From NCBI GenBank assembly GCA_028285585.1, contig JANQOU010000002.1, positions 124,001-188,000 of the forward strand: a DNA stretch of 64,000 nt, read 5' to 3'. The stretch is from Acidimicrobiia bacterium (GTDB lineage Bacteria > Actinomycetota > Acidimicrobiia > Spongiisociales > ZC4RG35). The notes beneath the pieces were generated by a model, which made no database searches, had not been told where the DNA came from, and worked only from the letters and a program-made list of their open reading frames with translations. Made by a program: the position numbers and the translations under genes. Shown here in pieces: positions 1 to 9,524 of the stretch. The stretch's first letter is position 1; every line of letters starts with the position of its first letter.

Positions 1-1559
1 GCCTCAGCTATGGCTCGCCCGAACTCGCGCGCCGTCGGGTTGGGCGCCTCGGCCGCAACCGCCTCGGTCGATTGAAGAAGCGAGTAGCCCGCTCTCAGCG
101 AGGTAGACATCAGAGTCAACGTGTCCGGCAGCTGGTTCTCGAACTTCCGTCGCTCTCTCCCGCCGGCGAAGTTGATCAAGAAGACCATCAACAAGAGGAG
201 GAATCCGAAAGTGATAGCTCCCCAGAGGGGGCTGTTGAAGATGGCCGTGAAGATGCCACCAACGGCCGCCAGGCCAAACATGGCGAGGATCGCCTCACCC
301 GGTGTCATCGGGATGTTGGCCTGCTCCAAGGTCGAGTTGACACCGGACAGGAGACCCCGCTTCTTCACCTCTTCCTCAGCGGCTTCGGTGAACCTGTTGA
401 GCAGCGGGATGCGCTCGAGGAAGGAACCCTTCTCCTCGGCTTGGGGCTTCCCTTTCCGCCCATAGGCCTGGAGCCGCTTGGCAAAGCGGCCCGGGTCGTC
501 GGCATCGTCTCGCCCGAACAAGATCACGAGGAAGAGAAAGAGCGTCAACCCCAGCCCGACAGCTCCGACGAGAGCAAGTGTTGTCGTGTCGAGCGGTGCG
601 TTGTTCTCGATGATGACCGTTGTTATCGGCTGGAGCGTCGTGGTGGTGGTGGGACCGGTTGTGGTGGTCGTGGCGAAACCAGAAACAGCGAAGGTCGTGG
701 CAGTCGCCAGCCCTTGGTAGGAGACCGCGAACTCGACGTCTCCGGGCACGCTGATAGGAGAAGCAAACCTCGCCACCAGCGTGTTGCTGATCTCTCTGCT
801 GATCTCGCTGTACAACGCCGAAAGCTGAGCCGGGTCGGGTGTCGAAAGGAAAAGCCCCGTCCCAGCCGCTGCAACGGCACCGACGGGATCCGGATTGAAA
901 TCGGGCGACTCCAGAGCGACGCCGAAAACTCGCACATCATTGGCCGCGACGGCGGCTACGACATCATCTTGTGTGGCCACCGACACTGTGTCGTCGCCGT
1001 CGGTCAGCACGATCATGTTCGCCAGCAGATCGCGCGCCGTGGCGTCGCCATACATGTCGATGCCTTTCAACACCGCGTCATTGAAAGCCGTTTCCCCGCC
1101 GGCCTCGATCGAGTCGATCAGACCGTTTAAGACCTGAGCGTTTCCGGTGAACCCAGATATGACCTGCACCTCATCGGCGAATGTGACCAAAGCGATGCGA
1201 TCCTCAGGACGTGCCTGCGAGACGAAATCCTGAGCAGCGGTCTTGGCCGCCGCCAGAGGGTCACCGGCCATCGACCCAGAAGCATCAATGGCAAGAACCA
1301 CACCGACAGGAAGGGTCGATTCCGCAAGAGGTGTCACGTCGAGGTTGGAAACAGGCTCACCGTTGGCGGTCACTTCCAGGTCTTCGGGATTAGGCGCATT
1401 GGCCAGATTGCGAAACTCGATGACCATCGTTGTCTGGCCACCCTCGGGATAGCGCGAGCCATTGACATCCACGATGCCAATCTCGGCGCCAGTCGTCTGG
1501 GCCAGCGCCGGTGACGCCACCAGGAGAATGGCGACCAGAGCGAGGAGGGCTCGTCTCAA
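1..1559 (-). CDS. von Willebrand A domain fused to a TadB/GspF-type pilus assembly membrane protein (3' end cut by window edge)
   Basis: The frame is open from a TTG at 1559 to the window edge (about 519 residues). The start is preceded by GGAGA at good spacing, 5 bp after the cpaF stop. Order: a signal-peptide-like N-terminus (LLALVAILLVASPALA), a vWA domain with the MIDAS motif DASGSM, a Thr-rich linker, a transmembrane segment, a charged cytoplasmic stretch, two more hydrophobic segments, then the start of a GspF/T2SSF domain (FENQLPDTLTLMSTSLRAGYS). TadB-family proteins form the inner-membrane platform driven by the CpaF ATPase; the exported vWA domain is an unusual addition. The position after cpaB, cpaE and cpaF supports the pilus role. 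The C-terminus lies outside the window. Confidence 0.85.
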   Translation of the reverse strand, partial: MRRALLALVAILLVASPALAQTTGAEIGIVDVNGSRYPEGGQTTMVIEFRNLANAPNPEDLEVTANGEPVSNLDVTPLAESTLPVGVVLAIDASGSMAGDPLAAAKTAAQDFVSQARPEDRIALVTFADEVQVISGFTGNAQVLNGLIDSIEAGGETAFNDAVLKGIDMYGDATARDLLANMIVLTDGDDTVSVATQDDVVAAVAANDVRVFGVALESPDFNPDPVGAVAAAGTGLFLSTPDPAQLSALYSEISREISNTLVARFASPISVPGDVEFAVSYQGLATATTFAVSGFATTTTTGPTTTTTLQPITTVIIENNAPLDTTTLALVGAVGLGLTLFLFLVILFGRDDADDPGRFAKRLQAYGRKGKPQAEEKGSFLERIPLLNRFTEAAEEEVKKRGLLSGVNSTLEQANIPMTPGEAILAMFGLAAVGGIFTAIFNSPLWGAITFGFLLLLMVFLINFAGGRERRKFENQLPDTLTLMSTSLRAGYSLLQSTEAVAAEAPNPTAREFGRAIAE

Positions 1560-1564
1560 GTCGA

Positions 1565-2920
1565 CTATCTCCGAGCGAAAGGCTCTGGGTCGAAGAGGTC
1601 GGAAGGCAGTCTGATGCCCTGGTTCTCCAGTTCCTCGGAGAACGTCGGGCGGATGCCTGTTGCCTTGAGACGGCCTTTGTAGACGCCGTCGTCGTCAACG
1701 CCCATGCCGTAGTCGAAAAGGAACAGATCCTGAAGCGTGATGATCTCGCCCTCCATCCCCTCGACCTCTGTGACGTGGGTGATTCGGCGCGTGCCGTCCT
1801 TCAGCCTGGAGACGTGAACGATCAGATCGACCGCCGATGAGACCTGCTCGCGAATGGCCTTGACCGGCAGGTCGTAGCCGGCCATCAGCACCATCGTCTC
1901 GATACGAGACAGGGTGTCACGCGGGCTGTTCGAGTGAACCGTCGTCAAGGAGCCGTCATGACCCGTGTTCATGGCCTGGAGCATGTCCAGTGCCGCAGCG
2001 TCTCGAACCTCACCGACAACGATGCGGTCAGGACGCATGCGCAACGTGTTCTTGACCAGATCGCGAATGGTCACTTGGCCCTGGCCTTCGATGTTCGCCG
2101 GGCGGGACTCGAGTGTGAGCACGTGTTCCTGATGGAGTTGAAGCTCCGCAGCGTCCTCAACGGTGATGATGCGCTCGTCACCTGGGATGTAGGCGGAGAC
2201 CACGTTCAAAGTCGTGGTCTTACCAGAGCCGGTACCGCCCGAGATGAGGATGTTCAGCCGGCCCCGCACGCAGGCCCGGAGGAAATCTGCCACACGCTGT
2301 GTCAGTGTCCCGAAGGAGATCAGGTCGGCTTCCTGGAATGGATCGACTGCGAACTTGCGGATTGTCAGGTAGGGCCCACCAATCGAAAGCGGGGCGATGA
2401 TGGCATTGACCCTGGAGCCGTCGGGGAGCCGAGCGTCGACCATCGGCGTGGCCTCGTCGACTCGACGACCGATCTGGCCGACGATTTTGTCGATGATCCG
2501 ACGAAGGTGAACCTCGTCCACGAACCTCACGTCGGACTTCGTGATCCGGCCTGACTTCTCGAAGTAGATGTCGTAGGGGCCGTTGGCCATGACCTCAGTG
2601 ATCTCGGGATCGTTGAGCAGAGGGTCTATCGGCCCGTAGCCGAGGACGTCTGAAGCGATCTCGTTGAGCAGGCCTCTTCGATCGGCAGAGGTCAGCGGAA
2701 GACCTTGCTCCTGGTCGACCGCCCACTCCAACATCTCGAGGACACGGAGACGCAGCTCGGCGTCCGACATGCCCCGGTCATAGAGGGTGGGGCCCAATTC
2801 CTCGACGACTTTGAAATGTAATCTGCCGCGAAGCTCGCCAAGGGCGTCCGACCGGTTCACCGTGGTGTCGGTGGTCTCGGTCTGCCTGGCTGCGGCAACT
2901 CTCTCTGATAGCGACGGCAC
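1565..2920 (-). CDS. cpaF: CpaF/TadA-type secretion ATPase of the Flp/Tad pilus
   Basis: 451-residue type II/IV secretion NTPase. Walker A is [10 protein letters not shown] at about residues 227-236, and the later conserved stretch [19 protein letters not shown] is the Walker B region, followed by the histidine-containing TTVHSNS. The N-terminal region ([19 protein letters not shown]) is typical of TadA/CpaF. The hexameric ATPase powers assembly of Flp pili at the cytoplasmic face of the membrane. It lies 14 bp after cpaE and 5 bp before the TadB-like gene, so these are almost certainly one transcript. An ATG start gives the family's usual length. Confidence 0.93.
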   Translation of the reverse strand: MPSLSERVAAARQTETTDTTVNRSDALGELRGRLHFKVVEELGPTLYDRGMSDAELRLRVLEMLEWAVDQEQGLPLTSADRRGLLNEIASDVLGYGPIDPLLNDPEITEVMANGPYDIYFEKSGRITKSDVRFVDEVHLRRIIDKIVGQIGRRVDEATPMVDARLPDGSRVNAIIAPLSIGGPYLTIRKFAVDPFQEADLISFGTLTQRVADFLRACVRGRLNILISGGTGSGKTTTLNVVSAYIPGDERIITVEDAAELQLHQEHVLTLESRPANIEGQGQVTIRDLVKNTLRMRPDRIVVGEVRDAAALDMLQAMNTGHDGSLTTVHSNSPRDTLSRIETMVLMAGYDLPVKAIREQVSSAVDLIVHVSRLKDGTRRITHVTEVEGMEGEIITLQDLFLFDYGMGVDDDGVYKGRLKATGIRPTFSEELENQGIRLPSDLFDPEPFARR

Positions 2921-2934
2921 TGCCTACCCCTTCC

Positions 2935-4122
2935 CTACTTCCGCCCGAAGATCCCCGACTTCGGGGAGCCTTCCGGGATCTTTCCTGCAATCAGCGCTGC
3001 CACCGACTCGAAGCCCTTCGCCACCTTCGATTTGGGGTCTGTCTCAACCACAGGGCGTCCCTCATTGACGGAAGCTGCGACCATGGCATCTGACGGCACC
3101 GCAGCGGAGATCTCCATCTTGAGAGCACCTTCGATCTCTTTGTTGTCCAGCTTGGCCTTGGAGTTGCTGCGGTTCATCACCAGCTTCACGTTGGCCGTGC
3201 TGAACTTGAGGAGACGCAAGGTCTCCAACGCAAGCTTGGCGTTCTTCACCGATGGCAGGTCCATGTCGACCAGCATCAGGATGTCGTCCGACTTCTCGAT
3301 CAAAGACAGGATGAGCTCGTCGAGCATCGACGCCGTGTCGACCACCACGTAGTCGTAGTTGTCGCGAAGGACATCGAGCATCTGCATCAACCCGGCAGTC
3401 GTGATGTCGTCGGCGAACGCCGGCTCCAAGGGAGCAGCAAGCACCTTCAGGCCGCTCGGGTGCTCGGTGAGCAGCGAGTCGAGAAGCTCTGCATCGAGCT
3501 GGTGCAGCTCGTGCGCCGCATTGACCATGGTGAATCGTGGCTCGAGCTGGAGAACCAGGCACACGTCGCCGAACTGGAGGTCGGCATCCACCAGGCACAC
3601 CTTGGTGTCGGGGATCCGGTTCAACAGGAGAGCGAGGTTGGTGGCAAGAACGGTCTTTCCGCTGCCACCTTTTGCCGAGGAGATCGTGATGATCCGACCC
3701 TTCTCAGACCTCTCTTGATAGTCCGTTGTGGGGGCAGCAATCGCCGTCTCTCGCTTGAGGATGTCATGGGCGAACTGCTCGATGGCCGACTCGATCTTGG
3801 CCTCTTCGAGCGGGGCCTCGATGACATCGGACACACCTGCTCGCATCCCTCGTCTCAAGAGATCGGCAGTCACCTCTTCGGCGACAAGCATCAGGACCAG
3901 AGCCGGATCCTGGTTGTGGAGCGTGCGAATCTGCTCCATCGCCGCATCGTCTCCATACGAAGGGCCGAGCAGGATCATCCGCACATCACCTGACTCGATG
4001 GTCTGGCTTGCCTCTTCAATTGTGCGGGCTACCGGGAGACGACCCTCGAACAGCTCCTTTGCTGTTGAGACAAAGTCGTCATCCTGATCAACAACCAGGA
4101 GGTTGTGCTCTGCCATCGACAT
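2935..4122 (-). CDS. cpaE: CpaE-like pilus assembly ATPase with a degenerate receiver domain
   Basis: 395 residues. The N-terminal 120 or so look like a response-regulator receiver (LLVVDQDDD), but the strand that normally ends in the phosphorylated Asp reads ILLGPS, so phosphorylation is unlikely. A MinD/ParA-type ATPase follows, with the deviant P-loop KGGSGKT at 151-157 and VDADLQFGD and VVVDTAS motifs. CpaE proteins localise the Tad/Flp secretion machinery. The start at 4122 has AGAGG 7 bases upstream; an ATG two codons later (4116) is also possible. It lies between cpaB and cpaF in the pilus operon. Confidence 0.9.
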   Translation of the reverse strand: MSMAEHNLLVVDQDDDFVSTAKELFEGRLPVARTIEEASQTIESGDVRMILLGPSYGDDAAMEQIRTLHNQDPALVLMLVAEEVTADLLRRGMRAGVSDVIEAPLEEAKIESAIEQFAHDILKRETAIAAPTTDYQERSEKGRIITISSAKGGSGKTVLATNLALLLNRIPDTKVCLVDADLQFGDVCLVLQLEPRFTMVNAAHELHQLDAELLDSLLTEHPSGLKVLAAPLEPAFADDITTAGLMQMLDVLRDNYDYVVVDTASMLDELILSLIEKSDDILMLVDMDLPSVKNAKLALETLRLLKFSTANVKLVMNRSNSKAKLDNKEIEGALKMEISAAVPSDAMVAASVNEGRPVVETDPKSKVAKGFESVAALIAGKIPEGSPKSGIFGRK

Positions 4123-4133
4123 TCATCGACCTC

Positions 4134-5135
4134 TTATGGGCTAGAAGGATCTTGCAGGCCGCCGAAGATCTCGTCGACCAGATCGCCACCGAACAGGTTG
4201 TCGATCGCAACACCGTCGGTCTCGATCTCGACGAAGTCGGACGGGACCAGCGTCAGCCAGATTGAACCATTCTCGAACGCATACACGATCCGCTCTGCCT
4301 GATCGGGCGTAACTTCGAGAGTAAAGATCGTCGAGTTGCCCAGGTCCTCTTCAGCGGCGCCATCTTCGGTGGTTGTCGCCTGGCCTTGGTCGACCTCGAC
4401 AGTGGGAGGTGCCTCTTCGTCAGGTCGCACGTCGCGACCTGCGGCCAAGACCGGTATGCCTTGGAGCACGAAGCGGGAGTAGGTCACGACAACGGTGTCG
4501 GAACCTTCTGTCGTCCCTGTATCACCCTCGATGCCACCTGTGCCACCGTCACCACCGGGAAGGGTGACGCCCTCGAAGTCGACAGGGATCTGCTCGAACT
4601 CGATGTCGAGCGTGATGATCATGTTGATCCGATCTCCGGCCTCAACAAAGCCGTTGACACCTTGAACATTGCTGGTGCTGATAGTGATGGCCTGCTTGCC
4701 AGACGGGATCTGATCCCGGAGCGGCACCACGTCGACGGTCACCTCGGTCCACTGAGCAGCTGTGAGGATCGAGCCTGCAGACACGGGGCCTGCCGCGACC
4801 TTGCCGGCGAGAACCTGACGCAACTTCTCCTCGGAGTCGAGGACATCCTCGGGAACGTCCTCGCGCTCGTCGGTGTCCTTCTTGATCGTGCAGTTGGTCA
4901 CGTCTGAAAGGGCGAGATCAGGATTCTGACAACGAGCGTCAGACTCGTAGCTGGACAGCAGGATGCTTCCCTCGGCGCCTTCGGCGATGCCGTTGTTGCC
5001 GGCCACAAAGACGGTGACGGTTGCGCGGTCCTCTTTCTCGGCGTTCTCGACGCTCTGAAGGAAGTTCCACACTGCCCACGCGGCGAGACCGGCCAGTATC
5101 AAGGCCACAAGAAGAACGATGGCTCTCCTACCCAT
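4134..5135 (-). CDS. cpaB: Flp pilus assembly protein CpaB (RcpC/SAF domain)
   Basis: 333 residues. An N-terminal membrane anchor (IVLLVALILAGLAAWAVW) precedes an extracytoplasmic region. The SAF-like part (KVAAGPVSAGSILTAAQW) leads into the RcpC domain (GKQAITISTSNVQGVNGFV, AGDRINMIITLD). Two cysteines in the N-terminal extracytoplasmic loop could form a disulfide. CpaB/RcpC proteins help stabilise or gate the Tad secretin or envelope channel; how this works in an actinobacterium is not known from sequence. It is the first gene of the visible pilus operon, with its 5' region at 5136-5345. Confidence 0.88.
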   Translation of the reverse strand: MGRRAIVLLVALILAGLAAWAVWNFLQSVENAEKEDRATVTVFVAGNNGIAEGAEGSILLSSYESDARCQNPDLALSDVTNCTIKKDTDEREDVPEDVLDSEEKLRQVLAGKVAAGPVSAGSILTAAQWTEVTVDVVPLRDQIPSGKQAITISTSNVQGVNGFVEAGDRINMIITLDIEFEQIPVDFEGVTLPGGDGGTGGIEGDTGTTEGSDTVVVTYSRFVLQGIPVLAAGRDVRPDEEAPPTVEVDQGQATTTEDGAAEEDLGNSTIFTLEVTPDQAERIVYAFENGSIWLTLVPSDFVEIETDGVAIDNLFGGDLVDEIFGGLQDPSSP

Positions 5136-5345
5136 TGAGTCCCCTTCGGTTGTCCCCTCGGTTTCTCACCGTCACTTCAACGGCGACTGCCAGAGGGCAT
5201 AGTACCGGCGGCCTAAAGCCCGCCAGGTGATTCAAGTCCAATATCACAAAGTGAATTTTCGGCTCTAGACGGGCACTCTTGAGGTTTTGTGCTCGAAATA
5301 TGTGACGAGGATCCCCACCCGTTTGGATGGGGCCTCAGCCGGAGC
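5136..5345. other. rpsA-cpaB intergenic region, probable cpaB promoter zone
   Basis: This 210-bp gap lies between the rpsA stop and cpaB, both on the minus strand. The middle (about 5228-5300) is clearly AT-richer than the flanks, as expected for a promoter, but I cannot choose one convincing -35/-10 pair. A short inverted repeat (GGCGG at 5207-5211, CCGCC at 5220-5224) lies in the likely cpaB leader. A second hairpin just after rpsA is listed separately. No ORF is supported. Confidence 0.4.
5313..5332 (-). terminator. candidate hairpin terminator after rpsA
   Basis: CCCCACCC (5313-5320), loop GTTT and GGATGGGG (5325-5332) form an 8-bp stem with one mismatch, 13 bases past the rpsA stop. The minus-strand sequence after the stem is not a clear T-tract, so intrinsic termination is only a possibility. 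Confidence 0.35.
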
Positions 5346-6785
5346 TCAGCGTCGGCCGATCCCGCGCTCTTTCAGCTCTTTCAGGATCGCCTCGAGGCTG
5401 GCATCCACAGGCATTGGCGGGTGCTCCTCAGCGTCGGCGCCGAACTCCCGCTCGAACTCACGGGGCTTACGCGGACCACCCTTCTTCTGGGCTTCAGGAC
5501 GCTCTTTGCGCTCCTTGTAGTCAGGCAGCGCCTGCTTGATCGACAAAGAGACACGCCGCCGCTCGTCGTCCTTCTCGGTGATCTTCACGTTCACCTTCTG
5601 GCCGATGGAGAGCTCCAGCTCCGGGGACTCCACACGGTGCATGGCGATCTCGGAGACGTGCACGAGGCCCTCGACACCGTCTGCAACGGACACAAAGGCA
5701 CCGAAAGGCACCGTTTTGGTGACACTTCCCTCGACCACGTCGCCCACATCGTGTGCGTCGGCGAAGACGTTCCAGGGGTCGTCGGTGGTTTGACGGATCG
5801 AAAGCGAGATCCGCTCCCGGTCGCGGTCCACTTCCAGGACCTTGACCGTGACCTCGTCTCCAACCTTGACCAGTTCGCCAGGGTGATTGACGTGCTGCCA
5901 GGACAGCTCCGAGACGTGAACCAGCCCATCCATCCCCCCGAGGTCGACGAAAGCACCGAAATTGACCACGGATGAGACCGTGCCGTCTCGCACCTCGCCC
6001 TCATGGAGATTGTCCAGGAACTCCGTCCGCTCCTCGGCCAAGGCCTCCTCGAGATGCGCTCTCCGGGAAAGAACGACGTTGTTCCGCGCCCTGTCCAGCT
6101 CGATGACCTTCGCCGTGATCGTGTCCCCGATGAATGGATCCAGATCACGGACTCTCCTTAAATCAACCAATGAGGCCGGGAGAAATCCGCGGAGGCCGAT
6201 GTCCACGATCAGCCCACCTTTGACTACTTCGATGACGGTGCCCTCGACAGTTCCGTCGGCGTCGGCGACCTCCTGAATCTGCCCCCAGGCGCGCTCGTAC
6301 ATCGCTCGCTTCTTGGAGAGGATCATTCGACCCTCGTCGTCCTCCATGTCCAAGACGACGGCTTCGACTCGATCGCCGATCTTCGCCTCGTCCTTCGGAT
6401 CGACGTTGTTGCGAATCGAAAGCTCGCGCACCGGTATCAGGCCCTCTGACTTGTATCCGATGTCGACCATCGCACCTTCGGCATCGACACTGACGATCGA
6501 GCCTTCGACGATGTCCCCTTCCTTGAATTGAAGGACGGTGGCGTCGATCGCGCGCTCGAAGTCGTCACCGATGTCGTCGGGCAGCTCACTCAGGTCTGGA
6601 GCCACCTTTGCGGTGCGGGACACGGCCTTCACTGGCTCGGTCTCAGGGGTCTGAGCCTCTTCCACGGCGGGCTCTGCGGCCGGTGTTGTCGTCTGCTCGT
6701 CGACTGTCGTCTCGGGAGCGGACGTCTCGGGCGCCTTTGCTTCTTCTGAAGCCTCTACAGGCGCGGCATCTTGGGTGTTGGACAT
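5346..6785 (-). CDS. rpsA: 30S ribosomal protein S1
   Basis: 479 residues from the ATG at 6785. The reading frame extends upstream to 6872, but that part shows no S1 character. An acidic, Ala/Pro/Thr-rich N-terminus of about 80 residues precedes four S1 RNA-binding repeats at roughly 91-160, 178-241, 264-332 and 349-418 (for example SEGLIPVREL, FGAFVDLGGMDGLVHVSEL, FGAFVSVADGVEGLVHVSEI). The C-terminal tail is basic. Four repeats are typical of actinobacterial S1, against six in Escherichia coli. S1 helps mRNA bind the 30S subunit. It lies downstream of polA, as in mycobacteria. Confidence 0.93.
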   Translation of the reverse strand: MSNTQDAAPVEASEEAKAPETSAPETTVDEQTTTPAAEPAVEEAQTPETEPVKAVSRTAKVAPDLSELPDDIGDDFERAIDATVLQFKEGDIVEGSIVSVDAEGAMVDIGYKSEGLIPVRELSIRNNVDPKDEAKIGDRVEAVVLDMEDDEGRMILSKKRAMYERAWGQIQEVADADGTVEGTVIEVVKGGLIVDIGLRGFLPASLVDLRRVRDLDPFIGDTITAKVIELDRARNNVVLSRRAHLEEALAEERTEFLDNLHEGEVRDGTVSSVVNFGAFVDLGGMDGLVHVSELSWQHVNHPGELVKVGDEVTVKVLEVDRDRERISLSIRQTTDDPWNVFADAHDVGDVVEGSVTKTVPFGAFVSVADGVEGLVHVSEIAMHRVESPELELSIGQKVNVKITEKDDERRRVSLSIKQALPDYKERKERPEAQKKGGPRKPREFEREFGADAEEHPPMPVDASLEAILKELKERGIGRR

Positions 6786-6842
6786 GTGTGGATGGGTACC
6801 TCTCAAAGGGACTCCGGCGGCGCGCGGCCACCGGGCCCCAAA

Positions 6843-6872
6843 AGTGTAAGCATCCACAAGGCGAAAGGCCAA
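6843..6872 (-). promoter_or_regulatory. candidate sigma-70-type promoter for rpsA
   Basis: On the minus strand, TTGGCC (6872-6867), an 18-bp spacer and TACACT (6848-6843) lie about 60 bases upstream of the rpsA ATG and just after the polA stop. Each hexamer matches consensus at four of six positions. The same -10 hexamer and spacing occur before tRNA-Leu. The leader between it and the start is very GC-rich. Confidence 0.5.
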
Positions 6873-6896
6873 GCGGTTATGCGCTGATGCCGTCCT

Positions 6897-9506
6897 TCAG
6901 CCTTTGACACCTGCCAGGTCGTCACCCCAAGCTGTGTCGACTTTCAGTGGCACATCCAAGCCTGTGACCCCTTCCATCGTCTCGATCACGGCCTTCTCGG
7001 CGACGACCGACTCCTCCACTGGCACCTCGAGAATCAACTCGTCGTGAATCTGGAGCAGCAACGTCGACGCCAGCTTCTGCTCTCGCAGTTCGGCGTCGAG
7101 ATCAATCATCGCCTTCTTGATGATGTCGGCGGCAGTGCCCTGCACTGGGGCGTTCAGCGCCATCCGCTCCCCCATCTGCCTGATCCTGAAGTTGTCCGAC
7201 TTCAGCTCGGGCAAGTACCGACGGCGTCCGAAGAGAGTTGTGGTGTACCCATCGTTACGAGCCTGGGTCACCACCGAAGACATGTACTCCTTGACTTGGT
7301 GGAACTGGGCGAAGTAGTCGTCGATGTGCTCCTTTGCCTCATCGCGGGATATGCCGAGGCGGTCGGCGAGACCGAAGGCCTCCATCCCATAGAGGAGGCC
7401 GAAGTTGATCATCTTCGAACGGCGGCGTTGCTCTGCCGTGACTTCTTCGGGCGGAACTCCCCACACCCGGGCTGCGGTGGCGGTGTGGATATCCAACCCC
7501 TCGCGGAAAGCCTCGATCAAAAACGGGTCTCCGCTCATGTGCGCCAGAACACGCAGCTCGATCTGGCTGTAGTCGGCTACCAGAAACTGGCTCCCCTTGC
7601 CGGCGATGAAGGCCCGCCGGATGGTCATCCCGGACTCAGACCGCACCGGGATGTTCTGAAGGTTCGGGCTGTCGGAAGAAAGACGCCCAGTGGTGGCGGC
7701 CATCTGGTTGAAGCGCGTCCGGATCCTCCCGTCGGGATCGATGAGCGGGAGGTACCCGTCGACGTAGGTGGAGCGGAGCTTCTCCAGCTCTCGATACTCG
7801 AGCAGCTTGCTGACCAGCGGATGGTCGAGCTTCTTGAGGACCGAGGCATCAGTCGAGGGCTTCCCGGTCGACGTCTTCTTGGTGATCGGGAGATCGAGCT
7901 TCTCGAAGAGAATCGCCCGGAGCTGATCCGTCGAATTCACGTTGAACGGCTCGCCGGCCAACTCGTGGATCTCTGCCTCGAGCTTGCCTATCCGCTCCCG
8001 GAGGTCGGCACCCATGTCCTCCAGATAGGGCCGGTCAACGCCGATGCCGGCATGCTCCATGCGAGCCAGCACCGGCACCAAAGGCAACTCGTATTCGTGG
8101 AACAGGCCCAATTCGTCTCGGGTATCCAATTCGGACTCGAGCGAATCGGCGAGCCGCCGCACCGCCTCGACACGTCTCCCCTCCAGCTCGACGTCGGGGC
8201 CGGCGTCGAAAGGAAGCATGCCCGAGGTGTCTTCGTCGTCGGGCGACACCAGCTCGAGCCCCAGCACCCGCTCGGCGATCTCCTCGAGCGTGTAGGTGCG
8301 CTGTGCCGGGTTGATGATGTATGCCGCCAGCGCCGTGTCCATCACCGGGTTGGTCAGGTCATGGCCAAGGCCGAGCAGCGCCCGGGACAGCTCTTTGAGG
8401 TCGTGCCCGGAAACAGCGATCGAGCCGTCACCAAGCCCTTCGAGGAGAGGTCCGGCATCCTCGAACGGCACGACGACAGCTTGAGCCTCCCCGACCGCGA
8501 CAGCCAAGCCATACGGCTCTCCCCCATCTCTCACCAGGCCCGCAACCAGCGTCTCGGTGTCGGCAAGATCTGAGATCCGATCTGAGGTGGTGACCAACTC
8601 GGTACTCACGTCGAGCACCTCTGTAGCTCCACCCGTCGAGGGCAAGGCCTCCTCAAGGTCGTTCCACATGGTGTGGAACTCGAGGCTGTCGAAGAGGTCT
8701 TTGACCGTTGCCTTGTCCCACTCTCTTGTTCCGAAATCCGAAGTCGAATGCCCGACATCCAGATCGGAGACGAGTTGCATCAGCTCCCTGTTCAGGAACA
8801 CCTGCTCTCGCGAGGCCGCGAGGTTCTCGCGCAACTTCGGGGTCATCTCGCCGATTGCTGAGTACACGCCGTCAATCGACCCGTGCTCGCCGATCAGCCG
8901 CGAAGCCGTCTTCTCCCCCACTCCAGGAACCCCCGGCAGGTTGTCCGAGTTGTCGCCGCGAAGTGCCGCGTACTCGACGTATTGAGAAGGGCCGATCCCA
9001 TAGCGCTCCTCCACCCAATCCTCGTCGGCAAGAACCGTGTCGCTGATGCCCCTCCTGGTGTACAGGACCTTGACCGGCCCGCCGATCAGCTGAAAGGCGT
9101 CGCGATCCCCGGTGACGATCAGAACTTCCCAATCGTCGCCAACCGCCTGATCGGTGAGCGAAGCGATGATGTCGTCCGCTTCATAGCCCTCGAGACGCAG
9201 TTGGGTGATTTGGAGGGCTTCGAGCACTTCGTCCATCAACGGAAGCTGCGATCGGAAATGGTCCGGGGCCTTGGAGCGGTTGGCCTTGTAGTCCTCGTAC
9301 ATCTCGGTGCGGAAGGTCTGCCGTGACACGTCCCAAGCGACCGCGATGCCCTCTGGATGGTGGTCTTTGAGAAGACGGATGAGCATCCGAGTGAAGCCGA
9401 ATACGGCGTTGGTCACCTGGCCGGACTTGGTCGCCAGGTCCTCCGGCAACGCATAGAAGGCCCGATAGGCGATCGAATTGCCATCGATCAGGGCGAGGGT
9501 TGGCAC
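6897..9506 (-). CDS. polA: DNA polymerase I
   Basis: 869 residues from a GTG start. The N-terminal 5'-3' exonuclease domain (about 1-290) opens with LALIDGNSIAYRAFYALP and contains VTGDRDAFQL and GVPGVGEKTA. A 3'-5' exonuclease-like region (about 300-480) lacks recognisable catalytic carboxylates: the LKYD-type motif reads LKEL. The polymerase domain has motif A (VADYSQIELR), the O-helix (RRRSKMINFGLLYG) and motif C (QIHDELILE). It fills gaps and removes primers in replication and repair. Loss of proofreading is common in actinobacterial PolA. It follows a coiled-coil gene by 18 bp and precedes rpsA. Confidence 0.95.
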   Translation of the reverse strand: MPTLALIDGNSIAYRAFYALPEDLATKSGQVTNAVFGFTRMLIRLLKDHHPEGIAVAWDVSRQTFRTEMYEDYKANRSKAPDHFRSQLPLMDEVLEALQITQLRLEGYEADDIIASLTDQAVGDDWEVLIVTGDRDAFQLIGGPVKVLYTRRGISDTVLADEDWVEERYGIGPSQYVEYAALRGDNSDNLPGVPGVGEKTASRLIGEHGSIDGVYSAIGEMTPKLRENLAASREQVFLNRELMQLVSDLDVGHSTSDFGTREWDKATVKDLFDSLEFHTMWNDLEEALPSTGGATEVLDVSTELVTTSDRISDLADTETLVAGLVRDGGEPYGLAVAVGEAQAVVVPFEDAGPLLEGLGDGSIAVSGHDLKELSRALLGLGHDLTNPVMDTALAAYIINPAQRTYTLEEIAERVLGLELVSPDDEDTSGMLPFDAGPDVELEGRRVEAVRRLADSLESELDTRDELGLFHEYELPLVPVLARMEHAGIGVDRPYLEDMGADLRERIGKLEAEIHELAGEPFNVNSTDQLRAILFEKLDLPITKKTSTGKPSTDASVLKKLDHPLVSKLLEYRELEKLRSTYVDGYLPLIDPDGRIRTRFNQMAATTGRLSSDSPNLQNIPVRSESGMTIRRAFIAGKGSQFLVADYSQIELRVLAHMSGDPFLIEAFREGLDIHTATAARVWGVPPEEVTAEQRRRSKMINFGLLYGMEAFGLADRLGISRDEAKEHIDDYFAQFHQVKEYMSSVVTQARNDGYTTTLFGRRRYLPELKSDNFRIRQMGERMALNAPVQGTAADIIKKAMIDLDAELREQKLASTLLLQIHDELILEVPVEESVVAEKAVIETMEGVTGLDVPLKVDTAWGDDLAGVKG

Positions 9507-9524
9507 CCTGGCGACGGTAGTAGC

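Noticed and set aside
72-1130. 352-residue plus-strand open frame at the left edge
   Set aside because: Antisense to the vWA-TadB gene, Arg-rich low-complexity translation.
7044-8573. 509-residue plus-strand open frame
   Set aside because: Antisense to polA, with no recognisable domain; a product of high GC in the third codon position of polA.
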